Below, one piece after another: positions 31,559-41,929 of a stretch of 64,000 nt of DNA. The notes beneath the pieces are model-generated. The model did no database searches and was not told the origin of the DNA. It saw only the letters and a list, made by a program, of their open reading frames with translations. The DNA is from Perognathus longimembris pacificus (Eukaryota > Chordata > Mammalia > Rodentia > Heteromyidae). The DNA lies in the NCBI RefSeq assembly GCF_023159225.1, contig NC_063174.1:32633983-32697982 (forward strand). Direction: 5' to 3'. The position numbers were made by a program, and so were the translations under genes. The first letter of the stretch is position 1, and each line of letters begins with the position of its first letter.

Positions 31559-31795
31559 AAAGTTTTTGCTGGTTCTGGGACTTGAACTCAGGACCTGCGT
31601 GCTGTCCCTGAGCCTTTGTGCTCAAGGCTAGCGCTCTACCACTTTTGCCACAATACCACTTCCAGTTTTTCCTGAGTAGTTTATTGGAGATAAGAGTCTC
31701 ATGGACTTTCCTGACTGGGCTGGCTGGCTTTGAACCATGATCCTCAGATCTCAGCCTCCTGAATAGTTAAGGTTTCAGCATGATTGCCCAGCTTC
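31559..31795 (-). mobile_element. B1L-Geo SINE
   Basis: Full dimer with duplicated ggctggct in the 7SL-like half. Confidence 0.83.
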
Positions 31796-31943
31796 ATCAA
31801 CATTTTAATGGGTAAAATGTAGTTAGCAAAATAATTTCCCCACAATATAGCTACAAAATGGATCACAACTCTCTCCAAGAACAATATGATATCCTTCCCT
31901 TGGGTTGCCTAGATCCTACCCATGCTTCAAGATTTACCTTAAG

Positions 31944-32150
31944 GGGGCTGGGAATGTGGCTTAGTGGTAAAGCGCTTGCCTATCATGCATGAAGCCCTGG
32001 GTTAGATTCCTCAGTACAACATAAACAGAAAAAGCAGAAGTGGCACTGTGGCTCAAGAGGTAGAGTGCTAGCCTTGAGCAAAAGAAGCTCAGGGACAGTG
32101 CCCAGGCCCTGAGTTCAAGCCCGAGGACTAGGGAAAAAAAGAAAAAGAAA
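31944..32150 (+). mobile_element. IDL-Geo SINE (older subfamily)
   Basis: Flanking word agatttac on both sides. Geo with gaagctcaggg. Confidence 0.87.
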
Positions 32151-32273
32151 AACAGATTTACTCACGTTTAACTGCCTCTGAAAGCCAATTGCAATAATCA
32201 TATGCCAAATATACTGAAGTGCTAATTATGTTTTACATGTTTATGTTTGTTCCTCCCTACTACAGACAAACTT

Positions 32274-32346
32274 CTTTTTTTTTGCCAGTCCGGGAGCTTG
32301 AACTCAGAAGGCTAGCACTCTACCACTAGGCCACATTCCCAGCCCC
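32274..32346 (-). mobile_element. Miniature IDL-Geo (internal deletion)
   Basis: About 73 bp: Geo end, a short shared segment (aaggctagcactctaccac) and the IDL head. Flanks acagacaaactt (32262-32273) and acagataaactt (32347-32358) differ by one base, so it inserted as a short unit. Confidence 0.85.
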
Positions 32347-32358
32347 ACAGATAAACTT

Positions 32359-33510
32359 AAGGACAAGAAGTATGCTACTCAATTCTTTAAATAGCAATTC
32401 TGAACTGGCCTATTTCCTTTGAAAGGACTACACAAATACAAACAAGAAAACTGACTCAAACAGGAAAACACAGAGGCAAAGATAAGAAAAAATATATAAA
32501 CAAAACAAAGGCAGTTTAGACAGGAAGACGCACAAAAACAACTCTTGAGTATCAGCCTCAACCCTGAATCTTCCCTTTTTTTTAGAAAGCAAAGTTCCTA
32601 CATAAGAAATGAATCAATCAGTAACCATACTGATAAAAACATAACCACAGTTTCAAGGTTAATTCACCCGAACCACTTAAGAGTCTCATAAATCCTTGTG
32701 AAGGCACAATTGAGAAACGGTAGGAAAAGATTAAAATTTCACCTGACACATTGCCTTATAATGCAGGAGAGCCTGAATGTAGTTCTAGCCAGTTTCAGAA
32801 ACTCAAATAATGTATTTTAATTGTATACATTTTGCAAAATAATTTACTGTATCAATTATAAATACTGTATCCCAGAATATAGTAAGTACTGAATGACATA
32901 AACATATTTTATGCAAAATTGAGACTGCAAAAAACATGATTCATAAACTGTATTTTTATGTTCATAATGATTCCTTTCTTATTTCCTGTGAAAAAAACTA
33001 TACCTACATAAAATGAGGGAAAAAAATAAGTGAGAGAAAAATGAGAATTAGCTTCAATACCTGTTTTTATTTTTCTTGAAAATAAACTGCTCTAAGGATA
33101 CAATAAGGGCTCTAATAATCAGAACTAAGATTAAAAAAATATATACTCTGACAACATTCAAGAGCTGGAAACAATGGGAGATGAAGGTACCATCCCCGGG
33201 CCTTCTAACTGAGCCAAGGAGCAGTTGCTGCAGAAAGGGGGTGTCATGGGAAAACCTCTGCATGGGACATGACCTCAGTATGTCTCACCTGCTACTGTGA
33301 ACCTGTTCTTTCACATTACCTCTTGTTAAACTGAAGTGCTCTTTTGGGGGCACGATGACGAACTAGTAATCAAGATGTGCTGAATTCTTGTTACATGCAA
33401 GACACTGTTCTACATGCTTTATATGAATCCCATCTCATTTAGGCTTCCATAATGTCCTGTAAAGTATATACACTTACTCCTCTCATTTTATAATCAGGAA
33501 TGCCAGTCTT
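32359..33510. other. Unassigned AT-rich sequence, presumed WDR89 intron
   Basis: The longest repeat-poor stretch of the intron. No exon-like pattern recognised. Confidence 0.4.
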
Positions 33511-33523
33511 AAAAGGTTGGGTA

Positions 33524-33753
33524 AGCCAGGTGCCAGTGGTTCATGCCTGCAATCCCAGCTACTCAGGAGGCTGAGATCTAAGGACCAAGGTTTGAAGCCA
33601 GAACGCACAGAAAAGACTCATCTCTGATTAACCACTCAAAAGCTGGAAGTGGTGCCATGGCTCAAGTGGTAGAGCATTGTCCTTGAGCATAAAGAGGCTC
33701 AAGGACAGCGCGCCCAAGTCCTGAGTTCAAGCCCCACAAGCAACAAAAAAAAG
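33524..33753 (+). mobile_element. B1L-Geo SINE
   Basis: gccaggtgccagtggttcatg head. Flanking repeat aaaaggttgggt (33511) and aaaaggttgagt (33754) shows that the dimer moved as a unit. Confidence 0.92.
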
Positions 33754-33821
33754 AAAAAGGTTGAGTGATGTGCAAAAGGTCACACAGTTCATAAGAATTG
33801 AAACTGAAATCTGACATGTGT

Positions 33822-33897
33822 TTTGCTTTGTTAGGGGTCTGACCTCAAGGGTCTTCTGCTTGCTAGGCAGGTGTTGTACTGAGCCATACCTCCAGGA
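33822..33897 (-). mobile_element. ID-type monomer, minus strand
   Basis: gcttgctaggcaggtgttgt and catacctccagg, lone tRNA-like unit. Confidence 0.5.
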
Positions 33898-34225
33898 CTT
33901 TTTTGCACTGGTTATTTCTTGCAGTAGGTAAAGGACTGAGTCCTGCTTTATTTCCCTAGGTCAAGCAAGACACCAGGTACATACAAGCAGGCTTGACCAC
34001 ATGCTTGTCCGCAGGCAGGTTACTCCAATCTAGGCCTGGCTGAAAGTCCCTGTCACCCCAGGCAGGGCATTCCATTCTGGACCTAACCAGCCCTGGCCCC
34101 CAGTAATTACAGCCCGATTTTTACTCCTTTGTTGCCTTGTAAACCCAGCCCCAAAATCCCTTTCACAACCTCCAAACCTGCAGGAAGGTTTGTGCCCCTC
34201 ACTGACAATAAACAGTCCTCACCTG
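33898..34225. other. Unassigned GC-richer sequence
   Basis: Contains an AATAAA (~34209) after a CCCC-rich stretch and could be the end of an LTR. No partner copy or defined ends were found. Confidence 0.3.
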
Positions 34226-34428
34226 GGCTGGGGATATGGCCTAGTGGCAAGAGTGCTTGCCTCACATACATGAAGCCCTGGGTTCGATTCCCCAGCACCA
34301 CATATATAGAAAACGGCCAGAAGTGGCGCTGTGGCTCAAGTGGCAGAGTGCTAGCCTTGAGCAAAAAGAAGCCAGGGACAGTGCTCAGGCCCTGAGTCCA
34401 AACCCCAGGACTGGCAAAAAAACAAAAA
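34226..34428 (+). mobile_element. IDL-Geo SINE
   Basis: Full-length copy, close to the commonest sequence of the family in this window. Confidence 0.93.
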
Positions 34429-34643
34429 CCCAACTATTCCTTTTCCATTGTCCTCCATTTTCCTAACATTAGGGATCCACTTGTTGCCCAGGTCTGTACC
34501 TGATCTACAGTCCACCTATTTGAGGTTTTCTTGTTATGGTTGAAATCACAGGTATGCCAAACATACAACTTCTTCTGCTGAGATGAAGCATTACAGAAAT
34601 TTTGGCTCAGGTTAGCCTAAAATAAAATCCTCCAGGTTTCAGA

Positions 34644-34850
34644 GGGCTGGGAATATGGCCTAGTGGAAAGAGTGCTTGCCGTGTATACATGCCTGGGTTC
34701 GATTCCCCAGCACCACATATATAGAAAAAGCCAGAGGTGGTGCTGTGGCTCAAGTGGCAGAGTGCTAGCCTTGAGCAAAAAGAAGCCAGGGACAGTGCTT
34801 AGGCCCTGAGTTCAAGCTCCAGAACTGGCCAAAACAACAACAACAAAAAC
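34644..34850 (+). mobile_element. IDL-Geo SINE
   Basis: Target word aaaatcctccaggttt before the element recurs after it, with an extra aaaatcctcc. Confidence 0.9.
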
Positions 34851-34939
34851 AAAATCCTCCAAAATCCTCCAGGTTTTAGAATCTTACATAGTTAACAGCA
34901 TGTGCCAACTTGCCCAGCTACTGATCATGAAGAGGTCAT

Positions 34940-35028
34940 GAATGTTCAGACTGACCTGGAACCAAGATAACTATCTTATCTCACAAGTAATTAGGGTCTC
35001 CCATGTGAGCCACTAGCACCCAGCTGTT
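34940..35028 (-). mobile_element. Degraded B1L fragment
   Basis: gtgagccactagcacccagct end recognisable. Confidence 0.5.
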
Positions 35029-35128
35029 TTGTTCTCTGAGAGAGACTAGGAAACCCAGGCTGCTCTCAAATTCAAAAGTATGGGGAGACTAACTGCTTTC
35101 TCTCAATTGATATAAAGGACATATTTTA

Positions 35129-35459
35129 TGTTGGGGGGAGTAGAGCTGACTCCATCTTGATTAGGAAAACATGGTAGCAATTGTTAAAATGAAGTTAAAT
35201 ATTAGGTCAACCTGACCACAAAATTCTGCTTCTGTAAATGGCTTGCTTAACTTGTTTGTTGCTTGCTCTACCCCCTACATCTGTGCTAGCTTTTACCTTT
35301 ATAAACCCCAGCTCGAGGATTTGTTAGGGGGTCGCAGCTTCAGCTCCGGAGTCCCTGGCCTTTTTGCTTCCCCAATAAACCCATCTTTTTGCTTGACACT
35401 GTCTCTGAGTGGTAGACTCTTGGAGGGATGTGAAATCTCCTCCCCCGAACCCCGTAATA
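35129..35459 (+). mobile_element. Solo endogenous retroviral LTR (family A, copy 2)
   Basis: 331 bp from TGTTGGGGGGAG to CGTAATA (terminal CA mutated to TA). The 5-bp duplication tttta lies at 35124-35128 and 35460-35464. It shares with the copy at 2212 the ctgactccatcttgattagg start, cttttacctttataaacccc, aataaacccatctttttg and ctgtctctgagtggtagac blocks. The middle is shorter than in copy 1. No viral genes are attached. Confidence 0.88.
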
Positions 35460-35673
35460 TTTTACACAGCATTTGTAAATGTCCATTCAAATGTAAAGAA
35501 GTGTTAGAATTCTTGTTTAGAATGTAAATTCTTCCCTGGTGCCCAGCACAAACCACCTCAAAATGATCAAGATTAGTTACTAATCTCTTCACTTACAGAA
35601 AACAGAACATCTGAACCCTCAGATACCATTGGAATGTGTAAAAGATCCTCATTTTAAAATTCTGTGCACTATT

Positions 35674-35874
35674 GGGGCTGGGGATATGGCCTAGTGGAAA
35701 GAGTGCTAGCGCGTATACATGAGGCCCTAGGTTCGATTCCCCAGCACCACATATACAGAAAACGGCCAGAAGTGGCGCTGTGGCTCAAGTGGCAGAGTGC
35801 TAGCCTTGAGCAAAAAGAAGCCAGGGACAGTGCTCAGGCCCTGAGTCCAAGCCCCAGGACTGGCCAAAAAAAAA
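35674..35874 (+). mobile_element. IDL-Geo SINE, youngest-looking copy
   Basis: Perfect 18-bp duplication aaaattctgtgcactatt (35656-35673, 35875-35892). IDL half: tRNA-Ala/ID-like, with A box tggcctagtgg and B box ggttcgattcc. A-rich linker: acatatacagaaaa. Geo half: tggctcaagtgg and gagtccaagcccc, followed by an A13 tail. It is a good reference copy for the family in this window. Confidence 0.97.
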
Positions 35875-35892
35875 AAAATTCTGTGCACTATT

Positions 35893-36346
35893 AACTAACA
35901 TGTGAATTGCTGTGCTGTTTAACTTGACCCCAAGAGGTCATGGTTGATCACAGAGTTCTGACTAGAGGAAAACAAAGGACAGCCATGCCTCAGATGACCA
36001 GGAACTGCTCAGAGCATGGCCTTCCTGTGCAACGCCCCATCCCACGGCATTTCCCTTCCCACACAAGCTCTTTCACATGAGTTCTCGAAGTTTTTTTTTT
36101 TTTTTTTTTACTAGAATAGCTCCTCCATCTACTCAAGACTGACAGCCTTTGAATAAACCTGATTTCCTTTCCATCCTTTATCTCTCAAGTAGACCACAAA
36201 GGAACCTGGGTTTGGTCATACTAAGGAACATGTAAGAAATGTTGTAATTGGCATGATAGATTCAAGTTCTTAAAATTAGGATGGTATGCCACATTTAGTA
36301 GTCTGTGAAACTATGTTTCCTAATTCTCCTTTGAATTTTACTATGA
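35893..36346. other. Unassigned sequence
   Basis: Contains a T19 run at ~36091. No gene recognised. Confidence 0.4.
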
Positions 36347-36358
36347 GAAAATAGAATG

Positions 36359-36564
36359 GGATTGGGAATGTGGCTTAGTGGTAGAGTGCTTGCCTAGCAT
36401 TCATGAAGCCATGGGTCCTCAGTAGCACCTAAGCAGAAAAAGCCAGAAGTGGTGCTGTGGCTTAAGTGGTAGAATGTTAGCCTTGAGCAAAAGAAGCTCA
36501 GGGACAGTGCCCAGGCCCTGAGTTCAAGCCCCAGGACTGGCAGAAAAAGAGAGAAAGAGAAAAA
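36359..36564 (+). mobile_element. IDL-Geo SINE (older subfamily)
   Basis: 12-bp duplication gaaaatagaatg at 36347-36358 and 36565-36576. Purine-rich (GA) tail. Confidence 0.94.
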
Positions 36565-36687
36565 GAAAATAGAATGAAATTTTGAGGTACATTTATAGCA
36601 ACTCAAAAGACTTCATAGGATGTTCTAACTTTATAATCCAGTTAGTTTATGAATAGGCAAAAACCAGTGCTAAACCTTGAGGCTTTT

Positions 36688-36938
36688 TTCTGCTGTTAGC
36701 CGCTGTGCCTCCTGGGGACTGAGCTTAGGGTTTGGGACTCTGAGCTGTCCCTGAGCTTTTTTGCTCAAGGCTAGCTAGCACTCTACTACTTGTGTCACAA
36801 CTCCACTTCTGGCTTTTTGGTGGTTAGCCAGAGACAAGAGTCTTATAGACTTCCCTGCCAGGGGTGGCTTCCAACTGTGATCCTCAAATCTCACCCTCCT
36901 GAGCAGGATTACAGGCATAAGCCATGAGCATGGCAGTG
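36688..36938 (-). mobile_element. B1L-Geo SINE
   Basis: Diverged full dimer. Confidence 0.8.
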
Positions 36939-37407
36939 ACAGAACTTAAAAAAAATAAACGACATGTAATAGTAGAGTTCATGACAGAACTGATGATGCA
37001 TTTGAATCCAAGCATAAAACAATCTTATATTTTGACTTATAAAGATTCTTTATGATTTTATGAAGGACTACAATAACATTTTGTTTGGTTCTCACAGCTC
37101 TGTAAGTTGGACAGGTGCTTTGTCAAGTTTTTTGCTCTTGGTTTTTATTGGGATAGGACCTGTCTCACCCAGTCAGTCCTGAAACTCAATCCTCCTACGT
37201 CTGACTTCCAACTGGTTTTCACAACCACACCCATCTAAATTTTTATCTTACAAAAGTGTAAGAACCATTTCATCTGTGTAGATAAGACCAGACTCCACAT
37301 CTTGCTGCCAATCATCTCTCATGTTATAGTTTCCAAGTGGTTTGATAATAACAATCAATGCCTAGCCAAGAAACGCAGATTACAGAACATGTAATGGAGT
37401 TTTATGA
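36939..37407. other. Unassigned sequence
   Basis: No feature recognised. Confidence 0.4.
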
Positions 37408-37512
37408 AAGTGGAAGTGGTGCTGTGGCTCAAAGTAGTAGAGCACTAACCTTGAGTGAAAGGATAGTACCCAGGTCTTGAGTTCAAGTCCTCCCCCCCCA
37501 CAAAAAAAGGCA
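37408..37512 (+). mobile_element. Stand-alone Geo monomer
   Basis: ggaagtggtgctgtggctc through gttcaagtcc with no IDL or B1L half. Either 5'-truncated or a free monomer. Confidence 0.65.
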
Positions 37513-37641
37513 AAAAGAAATCATCTGGCACAAGACTGCAAACCCAGCTACTTGGGAGGTGGAGATACAAAGATCTAGGTAGAGGGCATCTTGAACAAAA
37601 GTTAGCAAGAACTATCAAGCTCGGGCTGAGAGCATAGGGCC

Positions 37642-37850
37642 AGGCACCATGGCTCATAACTATAAAACCAACTACTCAGAAAGTAGGTACCAGGAGGATC
37701 AAGATTGAAACCAATCCAGGCGAAAATTGAAAATCAAATTTCAGAAAATAGAGCCAAGTAAAAGTAGCTGGGAGCTTGACTCTAGTAGAGCACAAGCCTA
37801 GCAAGTCCAAGACTCCAGAGTTCAAATCCCAGTATCAATATGTACATACA
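37642..37850 (+). mobile_element. B1 plus ID dimeric SINE (no Geo)
   Basis: A 7SL-like head (gccaggcaccatggctcata) is followed by an ID/tRNA-like half (gagcacaagcctagcaag, gttcaaatcccagtatc). The right half is ID-like, unlike the Geo of most dimers here. Confidence 0.65.
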
Positions 37851-37897
37851 CACACATCACAACTGCCAACAAACTGCTCCTTAAACATGCAAAAAGA

Positions 37898-38336
37898 GGG
37901 GCTGTGGGAATATGGCCTAGTGGTAGAGTGCTTGCCTCATATACAAGAAGGCCTGGGAAGAGTGCCTGCCTCATATACACGAGGCCCTAGGTTCGATTCC
38001 CCAGCACCACATATACAGAAAACGGCCAGAAGCGGCGCTGTGGCTCAAGTGGCAGAGTGCTAGCCTTGAGCGGGAAGAAGCCAGGGACAGTGCTCAGGCC
38101 CTGAGTCCAAGGCCCAGGACTGGCCAAAAAAAAAAAAAAAAAAAAAGAAGGCCTGGGTTCAATTCCCCAGCACCACATATATGTAAAAAAAAAAAAAAAA
38201 AAAAAAAGCCAGAAGTGGTGCTGTGGCTCAAGTGGTAGAATGAGCTAGCCTTGAGAAAAAAAAAAAAAAAAAAAAGAAGCCAGGGACAGTGCTCAGGCTC
38301 TGAGTTCAAGCTCCATGACTGGCAAAAAAAAAAAAA
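37898..38336 (+). mobile_element. IDL-Geo SINE containing another IDL-Geo
   Basis: Host copy flanked by atgcaaaaaga (37887 and 38336-38346). Its central linker and its Geo middle each carry expanded A tracts (~23 and ~20 nt). Interrupted at 37958-38144. Confidence 0.9.
37958..38144 (+). mobile_element. IDL-Geo nested in IDL-Geo, 5'-truncated
   Basis: Starts at aagagtgcctgcctc, lacking the first ~25 nt. Perfect 13-bp duplication aagaaggcctggg (37945-37957, 38145-38157) from the host SINE. Young gagcgggaagaagcc type. Confidence 0.93.
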
Positions 38337-38429
38337 TGCAAAAAGACAAATTTTGTGGCCCATAGAACTGCATACCACATCTTCACATCCTGGAGTCAGG
38401 TGATAGGCCATTTTTACTGGGTGTCCAAA

Positions 38430-38665
38430 GATCTCCAAAGCAAGTGGTTCACACCTGTCATCTTTGCTGCTCAGGAGGCTCAGATCTGAGGATCATGGTT
38501 TGAAGCCAGGCTGGACAAGAAAGGCTTTGACTCATATCTGCAAATAACCACCACCAAAAAGCCAGAAGTAGAGCTGTGGCTCAAGTGTTCGAGCACCAAC
38601 CTTGAGTGAAAAAGCTCAGGAACAGCTCCTAGCTCCTGAGTTCAAGCCCCCAGGACTGGCACAAA
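38430..38665 (+). mobile_element. B1L-Geo SINE
   Basis: Full dimer; the head is slightly truncated. Confidence 0.82.
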
Positions 38666-39352
38666 TAATAAATCAAAATTCATTCATTAATTAAAATTCA
38701 AATAAGTAAATAAAAGGAACTCTGCCCAACAGGGTTCCCTAGAGACATTTGGATGACAAAGAACATCGAAAAGGATCAGGGCAGCAAGGCTGAGGCTGTT
38801 AAGCAGCTGGCTGGATGTATTGCTATCATAATGCAGACCAACAGCTAGGGACATACCTAACTACGTTACTCATGTATAGACAGAGAAGTCTTCTAGTCAA
38901 TGGAATACAAGGGAATAATGGAGGTTACTTCCAGGCTTAGCAAACAGCAACTTCTCCCATGCATCTCCTGGGTCTTTCCCCTTCCTACTACATGCAAAAG
39001 GCAGAGATGTTTACTGATGCTGAACTGAAGCTGGAGTTGTGTATAGTTTCTTACTCCAATGTGTCTATGCCCGCTATGTATAGTGGGTAACAAATGCAAT
39101 TCCATTAGATCTTGGTTCCTGAAAATTCTAGCAAGGGAAAAGCAAGATGGCCATTTTAAAACAAAAAAGAAAGAAAAACACTTTCTTCCCTCCGGGGTAA
39201 TAGGAATGCAGTTCAGAGTTAATAGTAGGTCCTACAAGGTTGGTTCACTTGTTTTTAAGATGGTTTCCTTAACATGAATTCCCATCACCTGACCTCAGGC
39301 TACTTATACTGAGGGATACAAACCTGACTGTAGTACACTAGAAGAGACTCAC
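38666..39352. other. Unassigned sequence
   Basis: No repeat or exon recognised. Confidence 0.4.
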
Positions 39353-39596
39353 AGCCAGGCGCCAGTGGCTCACGCCTCTAATCCTAGCTACTCAGGAGGC
39401 TGAGATCTAAGGATTGCCATTAGAAGCCAGTCTGGGCAGGATAGTTCATGACACTCTTATCTCCAATTAACCACCAGAAAAACGGAAGTAGTGCTGTGGC
39501 TAAAGAGGTAGAGCGCTAGCCTTGAAGTAAAGAGCTCAGGGACAGTGCCCAGGCCTAGAGTTCAAGCCCCATGACTGACAACCAAAAAAAAAGAAG
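39353..39596 (+). mobile_element. B1L-Geo SINE, well preserved
   Basis: gccaggcgccagtggctcac head, cctgtaat-like core, linker cttatctccaattaaccacc, then Geo. A good reference copy of the B1L-Geo family. Confidence 0.92.
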
Positions 39597-40805
39597 AAAA
39601 AGAGACCCATAGAATAATTTCTCTCCCTACAACAGCAACATCATCACATGATAAATAATTCAAAACACTATCAATTATGAATATATTATGAAACTGAATG
39701 CACAAGACACAGGACTTCTTGCAGTAGATTAGAACTGAATGAAACTTTACCCTTGTAGAGAATTAAGTCTGATTGTATATGCAGATACCGTAGGAATATT
39801 CACTTAGCTCAACCTATAGTAGTATAGAAAGTACTCTTCATAACAGTGTGAAAGTCTAAATCACCACCTAATGTGAACTTTCTCTTACCTACCCACTATA
39901 TATTCAGCTGCAGGACACTGCATGTCTGAGCTGCTTCATACCTCTGTGGAAGGCTGACTCTGGGTAGACATTACCTATGACCACAAGTGCACTTGTAAGA
40001 GGGAGGAGGAGCTGACTACAGACCCGGAAGTAGTGTGATGGTGAGCAGACACCGAATGGCATTCTCAGGAGGAAAGAACCACAAACCAAGGAACACTGAC
40101 TGACAGGCACTAGAAGCTGAAAGTCCAGGAAATGGTTTTCCTCTCAGAGCCTGAAGGAATCAGTCCTGCCACATCTTGACTTTATCCCGATGAAAATGAC
40201 TTCAGCATTCTAAACCCAAAGATAATGCCTCTGTGTAAGCAGTCATACCAAATTAACAAATGCTTTGAGTAGTTTGCCCTGATTTCCTCATAATATCCAC
40301 CCTAAAATACATGAAGATTGTTTGGAAAAATGTCCTCATTTTTGCTATCAAGTAAATGGGAAAAAAAGCAGCTTCCAGTTCTATTTGTGTGAACCCCCCC
40401 TCCCCCGACTGCATAGCAAGGCTGTCTTACTCATTCTTTACAGCTAATACAAATACACAACTCAAAAACTGTACAGATAAAGTGAAAAAAAAAAAGAACT
40501 CAGAAAAGCAGTTCTGTGGGTGAATGTACAGTTCTGTGGGTGGATGTACTGTTCCTTACACAACACAGAGAAGCCTAAGGTAAGAATACAAACTAGACAC
40601 TTTTCACTTTCTGCACACAGGGAATGATGTGCCGAAGCCTTGCCAAGCAGGTATGTGGTCCACACAGTCTTTAGACATATTCTACAACTCAAGTGTCACC
40701 AGACTGCCTATTATTGTTGTTATTCTATGTAGGAAAAGCAGAAACAGATACTGCTGAAGGCAGCAACACATCCTCCTTCCATTTTGTGATTTTAAAAAGT
40801 AGTCA
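39597..40805. other. Unassigned sequence, presumed WDR89 intron
   Basis: About 1.2 kb with no recognised repeat. A short direct repeat (cagttctgtgggtg at 40508 and 40529) is present. Confidence 0.4.
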
Positions 40806-41035
40806 AGCTGGGTGCCATTGGTTCACACTGGTTACTCAGGGGGCTGAGTTCTGAGGATCACAGTTGGAAGTCAGTCCAGCAACAAAGTACCTATGAGACT
40901 CTTATCTCTGATTAACCCCTCAAAGTGGAGCTTTGGCTCAAAGCAGTAGAGTGCTAGAATTGAGCAAAAGCGCTCAGAGGCAGTGCCCAGGCCCTGAGTT
41001 CAAGCCCCAGCCCTGGCAAAAAAAAAAAAAAAAGT
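40806..41035 (+). mobile_element. B1L-Geo SINE
   Basis: Diverged head (gctgggtgccattggttc), complete Geo, A15 tail. Confidence 0.82.
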
Positions 41036-41224
41036 TGTTTGGTACTGATTTGAACATATGAACTGGCTCCGACTGACATCTTTCTACTAATTAATTTTAC
41101 TTGGATTACAATAAACATCTAATTCACTTCTAGGCATGTGTGTATAAAACTTTTAAAATAATTGTATGTCAGAAGAGTGGCACCATTGTACAAGAATATA
41201 GTCTTTCAATTTTCGTGTGTGTCT

Positions 41225-41459
41225 GTGTACCAGTACTGAGGCTTGAACTTAGGAAGCTTAGGGGCTATCCTTGACTTTTTTTTTGCTCAAGACTACCACT
41301 CTACCATTTGAGCCATAGCTCTACTTTCAGCTTTTTGGTTAGAGATAAAGAGTATCATGCATGGACTTTTCCCTCTCGGGCTGGCTTTGAACAACGAGCC
41401 TTACATCTCAGCCTCCCGAGTACCTAAGATTTCAGGCTTTAGCCCACGGAGCCCAGCTT
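41225..41459 (-). mobile_element. B1L-Geo SINE
   Basis: Diverged full dimer. Confidence 0.78.
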
Positions 41460-41469
41460 TTCCCCCATT

Positions 41470-41577
41470 TTGATGAGGGTCCCAACTGTGAAGTCCAAGC
41501 TGGCCTTGAACTTGCATTCCTCAAGCCCCTGTCTCCCAAACTGCAGGGATTACAGGCGTGTACCACCACCCCTAGCT
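41470..41577 (-). mobile_element. B1-type SINE monomer
   Basis: Reverse-strand B1: aagctggccttgaactt, ctgcagggattacaggcgtg, accaccaccccta. It has no Geo half and a different core from the B1L monomers. Confidence 0.75.
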
Positions 41578-41696
41578 TAGTTTTACTCCTACAGAAGACG
41601 AAAGTCTGTCTCCATTTAAACTATCTCGAGACAGGGGAAAACACATGGACAGATGTCAATGCACGAGCCTCCCGTGCAAACGAGAACGTTCACAGC

Positions 41697-41708
41697 ACCT
41701 ACCTCTGG
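41697..41708 (-). other. WDR89: Candidate 5' splice site of a WDR89 5' UTR exon
   Basis: The minus strand reads cagag|gtaggt, with GT at 41702-41701. It lies just downstream (in the WDR89 direction) of the CpG island in unique sequence. Candidate only. A weaker donor (tgg|gtgagg) lies at ~42137. Confidence 0.4.
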
Positions 41709-41929
41709 GATCGATCTCAAAGCCATAATACACATTCAAAGCCCCTGACAAGAGGATGGTGCCACAGCACACACTACCCTACATGACGGTGGTGCCTAAG
41801 TGAAACTGCGTTGAGACTTGGGAAAATGCCTAACCCAGGAGGTGGAAGAAGAAAGAATGCAGGGGAGGAGGCCAGGCAAGGAAAGAGCAGGCCCTCTCTC
41901 CCTTTCCCTGCAAACTGACGCATGCTCCT

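Noticed and set aside
33898..34225. Possible fourth LTR ending at the AATAAA near 34209
   Set aside because: No second copy, no defined TG/CA ends and no flanking duplication could be found.
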